64,000 nucleotides of DNA from Prauserella rugosa (GTDB taxonomy: Bacteria; Actinomycetota; Actinomycetes; Mycobacteriales; Pseudonocardiaceae). The stretch is taken from positions 62,001 to 126,000 of the forward strand of contig NZ_JOIJ01000004.1 of NCBI RefSeq assembly GCF_000719975.1, written 5' to 3'. The notes under the pieces were generated by a model that had not been told where the DNA came from, ran no database searches, and saw only the letters and a program-made list of their open reading frames with translations. Numbering within the stretch: the stretch's first letter is position 1; every line of letters begins with the position of its first letter. Positions 51,854-61,216 of the stretch are shown one piece after another. Position numbers and translations under genes: made by a program.

Positions 51854-53365
51854 ATGCGCGCACTGGACCTCGCGATCATCGCGATCTTCCTGGTGGGAAC
51901 ACCCATCCTGGGAATCCTGCTGGGCGGCAAACAGAAGTCGTCGAACGACTACTTCGTCGGCAGCAGGAAGGTGCCGTGGTGGGCGGTGACCTTCTCGGTG
52001 GTGGCCACCGAGACGTCGACGCTGACCGTGCTCAGCGTCCCGACGGTGGCCTACCTCGGCAACATCACGTACCTGCAGCTCGCGATCGGTTACCTCATCG
52101 GCCGCGTCATCGTGGCGTTCGTGCTGTTGCCGAAGTACTACGCGGGCAATCTGGTGAGCGCCTACGGCTTCCTCGGCAAGCGCTTCGGCGGCGCGCTGCA
52201 GGGCACGGCGTCCGTGACGTTCCTCGTCACGCGGCTGCTGGCCGACGGTGTGCGGCTGTTCGCCACGGCCATCCCGGTCAAGCTCGTCCTCGACGGGCTG
52301 GGGCTGGACGTCTCGTACTGGGTCATCATCGCCGCGATCGCACTGGTCGCCGTCATCTACACCTACTTCGGCGGCATCCGCGCCGTCATCTGGGTCGACG
52401 TGGTGCAGATGGGCATCTACGTCGCCGGGGCCATCGTCGCGATCTTCGTGCTGATCGGCGAGCTGCCGAGCGGCTGGTTCGGCCAGCTGGCCGACGAGGG
52501 CAAGTTCCAGCTGTTCGAGTTCGGCTCCGACATCATCACCGACCAGTACGCGTTCGTCACCGCGGTCGTCGGCGGTGCGCTGTTCGCCATGGCCTCGCAC
52601 GGTGCGGACCAGCTGATGGTGCAGCGCCTGCTGGCCTGCAAGGACGTGCGGGACAGCCAGAAGGCCGTGATCGCCAGCGGTGTCGTGGTGTTCATCCAGT
52701 TCGCCATCTTCCTGCTGGTCGGCGCGCTGCTCTGGTCGTTCTACGACGGCCAGAGCCCGGAAGACATGGGCTTGAGCAACCCGGACGACCTGTTCGCCTC
52801 GTACATCATCAACGAGCTGCCTGCGGGCCTGTCCGGCCTCCTGATCGCCGGCATCCTGGCCGCCGCGATGTCGACCATCTCGTCGTCGCTGAACTCGCTG
52901 TCGACCTCGACGATCGCCGACCTCTACGAACGGTTCACCAAGAAGAAGATCCCCGACACCGTTCTGCTCAAGCAGGCCAAGCTGTGGACGCTGGTCTGGG
53001 CCGTGGTGTTCGTCGTGTTCGCGTCGATGTTCACCAGCAGCGACACCCCTGTCGTCGAGCTGGGACTGAGCATCGCGAGCTACACCTACGGCGCGCTGCT
53101 CGGCGCGTTCTTCCTCGGAATGCTGGTGAAGAAGGCGCGCCAGCTCGACGCGCTCATCGCGTTCGTCTGCACGATCGCGGTGTCGGCGGTGTTCGTCCTC
53201 GGCGTCGAGTTCACCGTCGACGGTGAGGCCCTGCCGCTGGCGTTCCCCTGGTACGTGCCGATCGGTGTCGTCGTGACGCTCGTGGTGGGCGGTCTGCTGT
53301 CGCTGCGCCACCGCGGTCCCGACCCGCGCACCGTCGAGCCGGCCAAGGAGGAGGAGCCGGTCTGA
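51854..53365 (+). CDS. Sodium:solute symporter (SSS family)
   Basis: A 503-aa SSS transporter with about 13 membrane helices. Family landmarks: GGKQKSSNDYFVGSRKVPWW, TLTVLSVPTVAYLGNITYLQ, YFGGIRAVIWVDVVQMGIYV, ADQLMVQRLLACKDVRDSQ and GILAAAMSTISSSLNSLSTS. ATG 51854 is preceded by GGAGAG. Its 9-base spacing after anmK suggests that it imports anhydro-MurNAc or another muropeptide sugar, but the family also carries sugars, vitamins and amino acids. A strong terminator follows. Confidence 0.92.
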   Translation: MRALDLAIIAIFLVGTPILGILLGGKQKSSNDYFVGSRKVPWWAVTFSVVATETSTLTVLSVPTVAYLGNITYLQLAIGYLIGRVIVAFVLLPKYYAGNLVSAYGFLGKRFGGALQGTASVTFLVTRLLADGVRLFATAIPVKLVLDGLGLDVSYWVIIAAIALVAVIYTYFGGIRAVIWVDVVQMGIYVAGAIVAIFVLIGELPSGWFGQLADEGKFQLFEFGSDIITDQYAFVTAVVGGALFAMASHGADQLMVQRLLACKDVRDSQKAVIASGVVVFIQFAIFLLVGALLWSFYDGQSPEDMGLSNPDDLFASYIINELPAGLSGLLIAGILAAAMSTISSSLNSLSTSTIADLYERFTKKKIPDTVLLKQAKLWTLVWAVVFVVFASMFTSSDTPVVELGLSIASYTYGALLGAFFLGMLVKKARQLDALIAFVCTIAVSAVFVLGVEFTVDGEALPLAFPWYVPIGVVVTLVVGGLLSLRHRGPDPRTVEPAKEEEPV

Positions 53366-53388
53366 GGCAGACCGCTACCGATACGGCG

Positions 53389-53424
53389 AAGGCCGGCAGG
53401 CGGGAAACCGCCTGCCGGCCTTTT
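53389..53424 (+). terminator. Strong intrinsic terminator of the anmK-symporter operon
   Basis: Perfect 15-bp stem AAGGCCGGCAGGCGG (53389-53403), GAAA tetraloop (53404-53407), complementary arm (53408-53422), followed by a TT extension of the TTTT run. It lies between the convergent symporter (plus) and smc (minus) genes. The GNRA loop and perfect stem make it a textbook terminator for the plus strand. Confidence 0.9.
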
Positions 53425-53457
53425 CCGTGCAGCCCGCCGAGCCGACGGTCGGACCGG

Positions 53458-56400
53458 TCACGCCTCGATGGGTTCGGCCTGTGCTTCCTCGTCGGGTCGA
53501 AGTTCGGGCTGACCGGTGTCGGTGCGCATGCGCTGCGAGATGACCTTGGTGATGCCGTCGCCCTGCATGCTCACGCCGTAGAGCGCGTCGGCGATCTCCA
53601 TGGTCGGCTTCTGGTGGGTGATGATGATCAGCTGCGAGTTGTCCCGCAGCTGCTCCATCAGCCCGATGAGCCTGCGCATGTTGGTGTCGTCGAGCGCGGC
53701 CTCGACCTCGTCCATCACGTAGAACGGCGAAGGCCGGGCGCGGAAGATCGCCACCAGCATCGCCACGGCCACGAGCGACTTCTCCCCACCGGACAGCAGC
53801 GACAGTCGCTTGACCTTCTTGCCCGGCGGACGCGCCTCGACGTCGACGCCGGTGGCGAGCATGTCCTCGGGCTCGGTGAGCACCATGCGCCCCTCGCCGC
53901 CGGGGAACAGCACCGAGAACACGGTCTCGAACTCCCGCGCGACGTCCTGGTAGGCGCTCGTGAACACCTCGAGGATCTTGTCGTCGACCTCCTTGATGAC
54001 CGTCAGCAGATCCTTGCGGGTCTCCTTCAGGTCCTCGAGCTGGGTCGACAGGAACTTGTAGCGCTCCTCGAGTGCCGCGAACTCCTCGAGCGCGAGCGGG
54101 TTCACCTTGCCCAGCTGCGCGAGATCCTTCTCGGCCCGTTTGGCCCTGCGCTCCTGCGTCGGCCGGTCGTACGGGATCGGCTGCGGTTCGGACACCGTCT
54201 CGCCGCGTTCCTTGGCCGCCTCGTACTCGGCGAGCTCGCCCGCGCCGGGTGGCACGTCCACGTGCGGCCCGTACTCGCTGACGAGGTCGTCGAGGCCGAT
54301 CCCGAACTCCTCGGTGATCTTGGCCTCGAGCTGTTCGAGGCGCAGCCGCTGTTCGGCACGCGCGACCTCGTCCCGGTGCACGGCGTCGGTGAGCTTCTCC
54401 AGCTCGCCGGTCAGCTCCTTGACCTTGCCGCGCACCTGCGTCAGTGCGGTCTCGCGTTCCTCACGCCGGGCCTTGATCGCGTCCCGTTCGGCCGCCGCGC
54501 GCTGCAGCGACGTCTCGATGCGTTCGAGCGCGACCTCGCCGCCGTTCACGACGGCCTCGGCGACGGCGGCACCACGTTCCCGCGCGATGCGCGCCTGCTC
54601 GGCACGCTCCCGCGCCAGCCGTTCGGCCTCGGCCTCCCTCAGCAGGGCGTCGGACTTGCCCGCGATGCTCCGCGCCCGTTCCTCCGCGGTACGCAACGCC
54701 AGCCGCGCGTCGACCTCTTCCTGCCGCACCTCGGTGAGTGACTCGGCCGCCTCGTCCCGTTCGGAGGTGTCCGGGTCCTCCTCGACGGGCTGCTCGGACA
54801 CTGCGGCGAGCCGGTCCTCCAGCTCGGCCAGCTGAGCCAGCACGTCCTCGCGGCTCTGCTCGACCTTGGCGCGCTGGTTGCGGAGCCGGTCCACCTCCGA
54901 CTCGGCGGACCGTGCGGTCTGCTCCAGGCTGCTGAGCCGCTCGGTCGAACGTGCCTTGCGGACCTTCGCCTCGTTCAACGCCTCCTTGGCTGCCGTCACC
55001 TCGGCCTGACGGTCCTCCTGGTCGGCGCGCGCACCTTCGAGTTCGGCGGAGGCGCGTTCGAGTGCGCGCTCGGCCGCGGCAAGGCGGTCCTGCGCCTCGT
55101 CGACCGCGGCCTGCACCTCGATGACGCTCTCGTCCTTGGCCGACCCGCCGACGGCCCAGTGGTCACCGAGGACGTCGCCCTCCTTGGTCACCGCCGTCAC
55201 GCCAGGGTGGGCGGCCACGAGGGCACGCGCGTCGTCGAGCCGGTCGACGACGGCCACCTGCTCGAGCGCCCGTTCCACCGCGGGGCGCAGGGCCTCCGGC
55301 GCGGTGACGACCTCCCTGGCCCATCGCGCCCCGCCGGGCAGCGCAGGCCACGCAGACGGGTCGACGTCGGAACGCGCGCCACCCAGCAGCAGCCCTGCGC
55401 GGCCCGATTCGTTGTTCTTCAGGTACGTCAGCGCCGCGAGGGCGTCTTCGCCCGCGGACACGGCCACGGCGTCGGCGACCGGACCGAGCGCGGCGGCCAG
55501 CGCGACCTCGAACCCGGTCTCGACCGTGAGCAGCGCGGCCACCGAGCCGAGCAGCCCCGGCAGTTCGTCGGAGGCACCGAGCAGCGCCCCCGCACCGTCC
55601 TTGCGGCTGAGTCCCATCGACAGCGCGTCCACCCGCGCCTTCTCGGACGCGATGTCCCGCTCGGCACTGCGTTCGGCCTTGACGAGCTCGTCCACGCGCT
55701 GCTTGGCGGCGTTGGCGGCCTCGACCGCGCGCTGGTGACGTTCCTGCAGCCCCTCGTCGTCGGAGTCCTCGACGCCGCCCTCCGCGCGCGCCGCCTCCAG
55801 TTCCTCCGCGGCGGCCTCGGCCCTGGCCTCGGCCTCCTCGATACCCGCCGTCAGCCGCTCGACCTCGTCGGCCGTGGCGTTGTTCTTGCTGCGCAGAGCC
55901 TCGACCTGGCCGGAGAGCTTCGCAATGCCCTCCCGCCGGTCCGCGATCGCCCTGACCGCGGCCATGTGGGCGCGTTCGGCCTCCTGCACCACGCGCTCGA
56001 GATGTTCGCGCCGTTCGGTCGCCTCGGCCAATACCGACCTGGCCTCGGTGACGGCCTCGTTGAGCTCCTCCTCGCGCGCAGCCGCCTCCTCGGCCTCGGC
56101 GACGAGCTCCTCGGGGTCGCGGCCACTGCCCTGCGTCTCGACCTCGGCCGACAGGTGCCGCTGGCGTTCCACGGCGAGCCGCACGGTGCCGCGCAGGCGT
56201 TCGGCCAGCGACGAGAGCTTGTACCAGGTGTCCTGGGCGCTCTGCAGCATCGGCGCGTCCTCGGCCAGCGAGTGCTCCAGGTCGGCCTGCTCGGAGCTGA
56301 CCACTTCGAGCGCCTGCTCCACCTCCGCACGCCGGGCACGAGCCGCGTTCTCGTCGGCCTCCTCCTTGGCGATGGCCTCGCGCTGGGTCACCAGATCGTC

Positions 56401-57093
56401 GGCGTAGAGGCGCAGCTTCGCGTCCCGCAGCTCGGACTGCACCGTCTGGGCCTTACGGGCGATCTCGGCCTGCTTGCCGAGCGGCTTGAGCTGGCGCCGC
56501 AACTCGGTGGTGAGGTCGTTCAGCCGGTCGAGGTTGCCCTGCATCGCGTTGAGCTTGCGGAGGGCCTTCTCCTTGCGCTTGCGGTGCTTGAGGACGCCCG
56601 CGGCCTCCTCGATGAACGCGCGCCGGTCCTCCGGTTTGGCCTGCAGGATCTCGGACAGCTGGCCCTGACCCACGATGACGTGCATCTCGCGGCCGATACC
56701 CGAGTCGGACAGCAGTTCCTGGATGTCGAGCAGCCTGCAGCCGGAGCCGTTGATCTCGTACTCGCTGGCGCCGTCGCGGAACATGCGGCGCGTGATCGAC
56801 ACCTCGGAGTACTCGATGGGCAACGCGCCGTCGGAGTTGTCGATCGTCAACGTCACCTCGGCGCGGCCGAGCGGGGCGCGTCCCGCGGTGCCGGCGAAGA
56901 TGACGTCCTCCATCTTCCCGCCCCGCAGGTCCTTGGCGCCCTGGGTGCCCATCACCCACCGCAGCGCGTCGAGGACGTTCGACTTACCGGAGCCGTTCGG
57001 GCCGACCACGCACGTGATGCCGGGTTCGAACCGCAACGTGGTCGCCGACGCGAACGACTTGAAGCCTTTGAGCGTCAGGCTCTTGAGGTACAC
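53458..57093 (-). CDS. smc: Chromosome segregation protein SMC
   Basis: Condensin core subunit, 1211 aa. Head N-terminus: MYLKSLTLKGFKSFASATTL and Walker A GPNGSGKSNVLDALRWVMG. Two long coiled coils flank the hinge (GLLGSVAALLTVETGFEVAL, LGPVADAVAVSAGEDALAAL). The C-terminal head has signature LSLLSGGEKSLVAVAML and Walker B SPFYVMDEVEAALDDTN. Full length, with no break. It lies downstream of acyP; the usual actinobacterial order is rpmF-rnc-mutM-(acyP)-smc-ftsY, here interrupted by anmK and the symporter. Confidence 0.97.
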   Translation of the reverse strand: MYLKSLTLKGFKSFASATTLRFEPGITCVVGPNGSGKSNVLDALRWVMGTQGAKDLRGGKMEDVIFAGTAGRAPLGRAEVTLTIDNSDGALPIEYSEVSITRRMFRDGASEYEINGSGCRLLDIQELLSDSGIGREMHVIVGQGQLSEILQAKPEDRRAFIEEAAGVLKHRKRKEKALRKLNAMQGNLDRLNDLTTELRRQLKPLGKQAEIARKAQTVQSELRDAKLRLYADDLVTQREAIAKEEADENAARARRAEVEQALEVVSSEQADLEHSLAEDAPMLQSAQDTWYKLSSLAERLRGTVRLAVERQRHLSAEVETQGSGRDPEELVAEAEEAAAREEELNEAVTEARSVLAEATERREHLERVVQEAERAHMAAVRAIADRREGIAKLSGQVEALRSKNNATADEVERLTAGIEEAEARAEAAAEELEAARAEGGVEDSDDEGLQERHQRAVEAANAAKQRVDELVKAERSAERDIASEKARVDALSMGLSRKDGAGALLGASDELPGLLGSVAALLTVETGFEVALAAALGPVADAVAVSAGEDALAALTYLKNNESGRAGLLLGGARSDVDPSAWPALPGGARWAREVVTAPEALRPAVERALEQVAVVDRLDDARALVAAHPGVTAVTKEGDVLGDHWAVGGSAKDESVIEVQAAVDEAQDRLAAAERALERASAELEGARADQEDRQAEVTAAKEALNEAKVRKARSTERLSSLEQTARSAESEVDRLRNQRAKVEQSREDVLAQLAELEDRLAAVSEQPVEEDPDTSERDEAAESLTEVRQEEVDARLALRTAEERARSIAGKSDALLREAEAERLARERAEQARIARERGAAVAEAVVNGGEVALERIETSLQRAAAERDAIKARREERETALTQVRGKVKELTGELEKLTDAVHRDEVARAEQRLRLEQLEAKITEEFGIGLDDLVSEYGPHVDVPPGAGELAEYEAAKERGETVSEPQPIPYDRPTQERRAKRAEKDLAQLGKVNPLALEEFAALEERYKFLSTQLEDLKETRKDLLTVIKEVDDKILEVFTSAYQDVAREFETVFSVLFPGGEGRMVLTEPEDMLATGVDVEARPPGKKVKRLSLLSGGEKSLVAVAMLVAIFRARPSPFYVMDEVEAALDDTNMRRLIGLMEQLRDNSQLIIITHQKPTMEIADALYGVSMQGDGITKVISQRMRTDTGQPELRPDEEAQAEPIEA

Positions 57094-57284
57094 GCGGCGT
57101 CGACCTTTCCTTCACGAGGCGGGGAATTCAATCGGCAGATGCTACCCGGCGGCTCTCACCAGCCGTGGGACGACGCCCGGGCGTGGCCGAGCTCGATCGC
57201 TCGCCGACCTGCCACTTCAGCCTCGCCCATCCCCTGCGGCGCAGCCGTCACACCCGTCACACGAGCGCGATCCGTGCAGCGTTA

Positions 57285-57310
57285 TTGGTGAACGCTGTTG
57301 GTGAGCGCTG
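57285..57310. repeat. 13-bp tandem repeat at the end of acyP
   Basis: TTGGTGAACGCTG (57285-57297) is followed by TTGGTGAGCGCTG (57298-57310), one mismatch, and a decayed third copy (TTGATCAGCGTTC) runs over the acyP stop. It lies in the 221-bp smc-acyP gap, where nothing else is clear. Confidence 0.7.
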
Positions 57311-57314
57311 TTGA

Positions 57315-57602
57315 TCAGCGTTCCACGAAGTCGGTCAGACCGCCCTTGGGCTCGGCCCACAGCTCGGCGACGTGATCGACCCTGCCCGGGGTCTCACCGC
57401 CCCGCAGCCGGGCGAGCAGTTCCGCGCAGGCGTCCTTCGGACCCTCCGCGACGACCTGCACCCGGCCGTCGGACAGGTTGGTCGCGCTGCCCACGAGGCC
57501 GAGTTCGAGCGCCCTGCCGCGGGTCCACCAGCGGAACCCGACCCCCTGCACCGCACCGTGCACCCACGCGGTCAACCGTGCCGTGTCCTGTCGCTCACCC
57601 AC
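57315..57602 (-). CDS. acyP: Acylphosphatase
   Basis: Small enzyme hydrolysing acyl phosphates, 95 aa. The phosphate-binding loop and catalytic arginine are in GAVQGVGFRWWTRGRALELG and the catalytic asparagine in GSATNLSDGRVQVVAEGP. GTG 57602 gives MGERQDTARLTAWVHG, matching the ~93-aa family length; an upstream in-frame start adds 12 unlikely residues. The location between mutM/rnc and smc is conserved in actinobacteria. Confidence 0.93.
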   Translation of the reverse strand: MGERQDTARLTAWVHGAVQGVGFRWWTRGRALELGLVGSATNLSDGRVQVVAEGPKDACAELLARLRGGETPGRVDHVAELWAEPKGGLTDFVER

Positions 57603-57739
57603 GGGTCCATGGTGCCGCACCGCCGGGTGACCGCCCACACACCCTCAGGTGGTACTCGATCTCGGGCCATGACCCGAAGGTGGTAGCGTGCCGCCGGCAT
57701 CACCCCCGCCCACCCGATCTTTCGAGTCGGAGGAACCGT

Positions 57740-58366
57740 ATGGCCCCCTCGAGTGAGGTCGCACCGCCCAGCGAGCCGTCCGGCCGCTGGCAGCGCACCG
57801 GCTACCTCGCGCTGGCCGCGAGCGGGCTGGTGCTCGCCACCGCGTTCGGCGCCGTCGCCCAGGTGACGAGCTCGGACGGCCAGGACACCGCTGACGGCGA
57901 CGACAGCTCGCAGGTCACGAACACCGGCAACAACGGCCAGACCCCCGAGCTCGACAACCCCGCGCCGGCCGCGACGACCGAGATGGTGGACGGCAAGCCG
58001 GTTCCCGGCGAGCGCCCCGGTCGCCCCTCGCCGACGGTGACGACCTCGATCAGCATCGGCCCCGACGGCACGCCCACGCGGGTGACGACCACGCAGGAGA
58101 ACCCGCAGCGCCCGCCCCAGTCCTCCTCGCGCGACGACCTGCCCTCCCGCCCCGACCCGGACCCGACCACGACCCGGCCCGACCCGACCTCGGAGCCGGA
58201 TCCGACGACGAGCAATCCCCCGCCGTCGAGCGACACGAGCGAACCCAGCGACCCGCCGCCGTCGGAGCCGTCGCCCTCGGAGCCGGAGCCCGACCCGACC
58301 TCGGGCTCGGGTGAGCCGCCGTCGAGTGACACGTCGTCCAGCGGCTCGGCGACCGCGGAGAACTGA
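57740..58366 (+). CDS. Membrane-anchored Pro/Ser/Thr/Glu-rich surface protein
   Basis: A 208-aa protein with one N-terminal hydrophobic segment (GYLALAASGLVLATAFGAVA), either a signal peptide or an anchor. The rest is disordered: acidic linkers (DGQDTADGDDSSQ), GPDGTPTRVTTTQENPQRPP, and a ~90-residue tail of DPTTTRPDPTSEPDPTTS and SEPSDPPPSEPSPSEPEPD type repeats. No catalytic domain. ATG 57740 follows GGAGGAA, a clear ribosome binding site. It lies alone between minus-strand genes; probably a cell-envelope or wall-spanning protein. Confidence 0.75.
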   Translation: MAPSSEVAPPSEPSGRWQRTGYLALAASGLVLATAFGAVAQVTSSDGQDTADGDDSSQVTNTGNNGQTPELDNPAPAATTEMVDGKPVPGERPGRPSPTVTTSISIGPDGTPTRVTTTQENPQRPPQSSSRDDLPSRPDPDPTTTRPDPTSEPDPTTSNPPPSSDTSEPSDPPPSEPSPSEPEPDPTSGSGEPPSSDTSSSGSATAEN

Positions 58367-58403
58367 CGTTCGGCCGTACTCCTCGGCCGTACTCCTCGGC
58401 CGC

Positions 58404-59273
58404 TCAGGCCGGGCGCGGCGCTCGCGGCCGGCGTTGACATCGCGGGCAGAAGTACGACGAGCGGTTCATGAACGCCTCGCGGCGCACGAGCGCGCCGCAC
58501 CGACGGCACGGCTCTCCCGCGCGCCCGTACACGTTGAGCGACCGTTCGAAGTAGCCGGACTGGCCGTTGACGTTCACGTACAGCGCGTCGAACGACGTGC
58601 CGCCCGCGACGAGGGCGTCGGCCATGACCTGTGAGGCCGCACCGAGCACCTCCGCGACCTGACCACGGGTGAGCCGCTGGGTGGGCCTGCTGCCGTGCAA
58701 CCGGGCCCGCCACAGCGCCTCGTCGGCGTAGATGTTGCCGATGCCCGACACGAGCGTCTGATCCAGCAGGGCACGTTTCAGTTCGGTGCGGCGTCTGCGC
58801 ATGGCCGCAATCGCGGCGTCGAGATCGAACGCGGGATCCATGGGGTCACGGGCGATGTGCGCGACCGTGCCGGGCAGCAGCGTGCCGTCGGAGTCGACAA
58901 GTTCGTCGAGCGCGAGACCACCGAACGTGCGCTGGTCGACGAACCGCAGTTCGGGACCGCCGTCGGCGAAGCGGAACCGCACCCGCAGGTGCTTCTCGTC
59001 GGGCGCCTCGGCGGGCTGGACCAGCATCTGGCCGCTCATGCCCAGGTGGGCGAGCATGGCCTCGCCGTCGGAGAGTTCCAGCCACAGATACTTCCCGCGC
59101 CTGCGCGCGGCCGCGACGGTGACGCCTGCCAGCCGTGCGGTGAAGTCGTCGGCGCCGGGCACGTGCCTGCGAACGGCACGGGGGTGCAACACCTCGACCG
59201 AGGCGATCGCCCGGCCTTCGACGTGCCGCTCGAGGCCCAGCCGGACGACCTCGACCTCGGGAAGTTCGGGCAC
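58404..59273 (-). CDS. mutM: Formamidopyrimidine-DNA glycosylase
   Basis: Removes 8-oxoguanine and formamidopyrimidines from DNA by a bifunctional glycosylase/AP lyase. The 289-aa protein begins [20 protein letters not shown], with the catalytic Pro-1/Glu-2. The conserved lysine is in a [20 protein letters not shown] segment and the H2TH element in [17 protein letters not shown]. The zinc finger is [24 protein letters not shown]. It follows rnc by 11 bases. A complete housekeeping gene. Confidence 0.96.
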   Translation of the reverse strand: MPELPEVEVVRLGLERHVEGRAIASVEVLHPRAVRRHVPGADDFTARLAGVTVAAARRRGKYLWLELSDGEAMLAHLGMSGQMLVQPAEAPDEKHLRVRFRFADGGPELRFVDQRTFGGLALDELVDSDGTLLPGTVAHIARDPMDPAFDLDAAIAAMRRRRTELKRALLDQTLVSGIGNIYADEALWRARLHGSRPTQRLTRGQVAEVLGAASQVMADALVAGGTSFDALYVNVNGQSGYFERSLNVYGRAGEPCRRCGALVRREAFMNRSSYFCPRCQRRPRAPRPA

Positions 59274-59284
59274 GCGCTACCCCG

Positions 59285-60025
59285 TCAGGCCGACGAGTCG
59301 CCGAGTTCGAGCTCCTCGGACAGCGCACGCCACGCCGTTTCGGCGGCCTTCTGCTCGCCTTCCTTCTTGGTCGTGCCGCTGCCGCTGCCGAGGTCACGAC
59401 CGCCGACGTAGACCGTCGCGGTGAACTCCTTGCGGTGGTCGGGACCGGTGTCCTCGACCTTGTACTCGGGCACGCCGAGACCGGCGGACGCGGTCAGTTC
59501 CTGCAGGCTGGTCTTCCAGTCGAGGCCGGCGCCCCGCAGCGGTGCCTCCTCGAGCAGTTGGCCGAACAGCCGGTGCACGAGCTCCCGCGCGGTCTCGATG
59601 CCGTGGGCGATGTACGTCGCGCCGATGACGGCCTCGAGCCCGTCGGCCAGGATGCTCGCCTTGTCGCGTCCACCGGTGAGCTCCTCGCCCTTGCCGAGGA
59701 GCAGGTGCGCACCGAGACCCCCTTCGCCGAGCCCGCGCGCCACGCCCGCCAGCGCGTGCATGTTCACCACGCTGGCGCGCAGCTTCGCGAGCTGCCCCTC
59801 CGGCAGATCGGGGTGCCTGCGGTACAGGTGATCGGTCACCACCAGGCCCAGCACCGCGTCACCGAGGAACTCGAGACGCTCGTTCGGCAACAGGCCACCG
59901 TTCTCGTACGCGTACGAACGGTGCGTGAGCGCAAGCGTCAGCAGCTCGGTGTCGAAATCGACACCGAGCGCCTCGAGCAGCGGTGTGGGATCTGTAGCCG
60001 GGCCTGCCGGCGCCTTACCCCCCAT
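59285..60025 (-). CDS. rnc: Ribonuclease III
   Basis: Double-strand-specific RNase for rRNA processing and RNA turnover. The 246-aa protein has signature [20 protein letters not shown] and catalytic [20 protein letters not shown]. The C-terminal dsRBD is [20 protein letters not shown] through [19 protein letters not shown] 60025 ([20 protein letters not shown]) is closer to family length than the longer upstream frame. It follows rpmF by 11 bases, in the rpmF-rnc-mutM order. Confidence 0.95.
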   Translation of the reverse strand: MGGKAPAGPATDPTPLLEALGVDFDTELLTLALTHRSYAYENGGLLPNERLEFLGDAVLGLVVTDHLYRRHPDLPEGQLAKLRASVVNMHALAGVARGLGEGGLGAHLLLGKGEELTGGRDKASILADGLEAVIGATYIAHGIETARELVHRLFGQLLEEAPLRGAGLDWKTSLQELTASAGLGVPEYKVEDTGPDHRKEFTATVYVGGRDLGSGSGTTKKEGEQKAAETAWRALSEELELGDSSA

Positions 60026-60036
60026 CTCGCGGGACC

Positions 60037-60219
60037 TCAGGCCGGCTCGACAACCTGCCGGCCGGCGTACTGACCGCACTCAGGGCAGGCGACGTGCTGC
60101 GGCTTCTTGGCCTTGCAGGCGCGGTTCGAGCACTCCACGAGCTGCACCGGCGTCGCCTTCCACTGCGAACGGCGAGCGCGGGTGTTGGAGCGCGACATCT
60201 TCCGCTTGGGGACAGCCAC
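60037..60219 (-). CDS. rpmF: 50S ribosomal protein L32
   Basis: A 60-aa ribosomal protein. It begins [20 protein letters not shown] and has the zinc-ribbon CSNRAC ... CPECGQY, so this is the cysteine-containing (zinc-binding, C+) paralogue. It forms an operon with the DUF177 gene upstream (89-bp gap) and rnc downstream. Confidence 0.97.
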   Translation of the reverse strand: MAVPKRKMSRSNTRARRSQWKATPVQLVECSNRACKAKKPQHVACPECGQYAGRQVVEPA

Positions 60220-60308
60220 GGCTGGTTCTCCTCATCAAAATCTGCCCGCGATCGCGCGAGCTGCTTGCCTCGAACTCGGGGGTGGGGACGGGCGATGCGA
60301 TAACCGCG

Positions 60309-60968
60309 TCACCTGTCCGAGCCGTCGCCTCCGTCGCCTGCCTGGTCACTCGGGACGTCGGAGACGTCGTCTGTGTCCTGCAGCCGTTCGACGAGCGCGG
60401 CCCACCGAGGATCTATGGTCTCATGCCCGTGTCCGGGCTCGAGTTCGGCCCACTTCACGCCGCATCCCGAGCACAGCCCCTCGCAGTCCTCCCTGCACAG
60501 GGGCACCAGCGGCAGGGCGAGCACGAGGGCGTCGCGCACGACCGGCTCCAGGTCGATCCGGTCGTCGACGACCCGGCTGACCTCGTCCTCCTCGGTCGTC
60601 TCGTCGGTGGTCGACTCGGGGTAGGCGAACAGCTCGGTGATGTCGATGGACACTTCGCCGGTGATCGGGTCGAGACAGCGGGAGCACTGTCCCGTCGTCG
60701 GCGCCGTGGCCGAGCCGGTGACGAGGACACCCTCGACGACCGATTCGAGCAGGACGTCGACGGAGATCGCGGCGCCGGAGGGCACGGTGACGACGTCCGG
60801 GACGCCGAGCGGCGTCTCGACGGGGATGTCGAGTTCCAGCTGCCTGCTGGCGCCCGGGCGACGGCCGAGTTCGTGGGTATCGATCACCCACGGGTTGCTG
60901 TCGGCGCGCGCGTTGCCGCGGTCGGTCGCGCGTTCGTCGCCGGCGTTCGGGGAGCGTTCGTCAGACAT
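60309..60968 (-). CDS. DUF177 (YceD-like) rRNA-associated protein
   Basis: A 219-aa DUF177/YceD protein; the family is cotranscribed with rpmF and needed for 23S rRNA accumulation in plants and bacteria. GQCSRCLDPITGEVSIDITE and C-terminal PLCREDCEGLCSGCGVKW carry cysteine clusters that may bind zinc. The N-terminal ~50 residues are low-complexity and the start is uncertain. Flanked upstream by a 248-bp gap filled with repeats. Confidence 0.92.
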   Translation of the reverse strand: MSDERSPNAGDERATDRGNARADSNPWVIDTHELGRRPGASRQLELDIPVETPLGVPDVVTVPSGAAISVDVLLESVVEGVLVTGSATAPTTGQCSRCLDPITGEVSIDITELFAYPESTTDETTEEDEVSRVVDDRIDLEPVVRDALVLALPLVPLCREDCEGLCSGCGVKWAELEPGHGHETIDPRWAALVERLQDTDDVSDVPSDQAGDGGDGSDR

Positions 60969-61090
60969 CGGATTTCTCGGATCGAGGACGTTCGGATTCG
61001 CCGCCTTCAGGTGGAGGACGTACGTCCCCCGGGCGCGTCCGTCCAGCGTACGCGAGCATCACGGAGCCACGCCCCGCGGCCGGTAATCAA

Positions 61091-61202
61091 GCTCCCGAGG
61101 GCCCTATAGTCGCGTTGAACGCCGCCAAGGGACCGTTGGTCGCATCACCGCAGCCAAGGGCGCGTTGGTCGCGTTGAATGCAACCAAGGGGCCCTCGGGA
61201 GC
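61091..61202. repeat. Composite repeat: 14-bp inverted arms around three ~29-bp direct repeats
   Basis: Perfect arms GCTCCCGAGGGCCC (61091-61104) and GGGCCCTCGGGAGC (61189-61202) enclose three direct copies starting at 61109, 61139 and 61168: GTCGCGTTGAACGCCGCCAA, GTCGCATCACCGCAGCCAAG, GTCGCGTTGAATGCAACCAA, each ending CAAGGG. It fills the 248-bp gap between the sepIVA-like gene and the DUF177 gene. It resembles an actinobacterial repetitive extragenic element; no coding potential. Confidence 0.85.
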
Positions 61203-61216
61203 AACGATTCGGTGCC

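Noticed and set aside
50282..53311. Minus-strand frame of ~1000 codons across anmK and the symporter
   Set aside because: Antisense shadow, rich in Arg/His/Asp as GC-rich complements are; real coding is on the plus strand.
53389..53424. Terminator also serving smc
   Set aside because: The minus-strand side ends in TTCGCC rather than a T-run; smc is therefore unlikely to end here.
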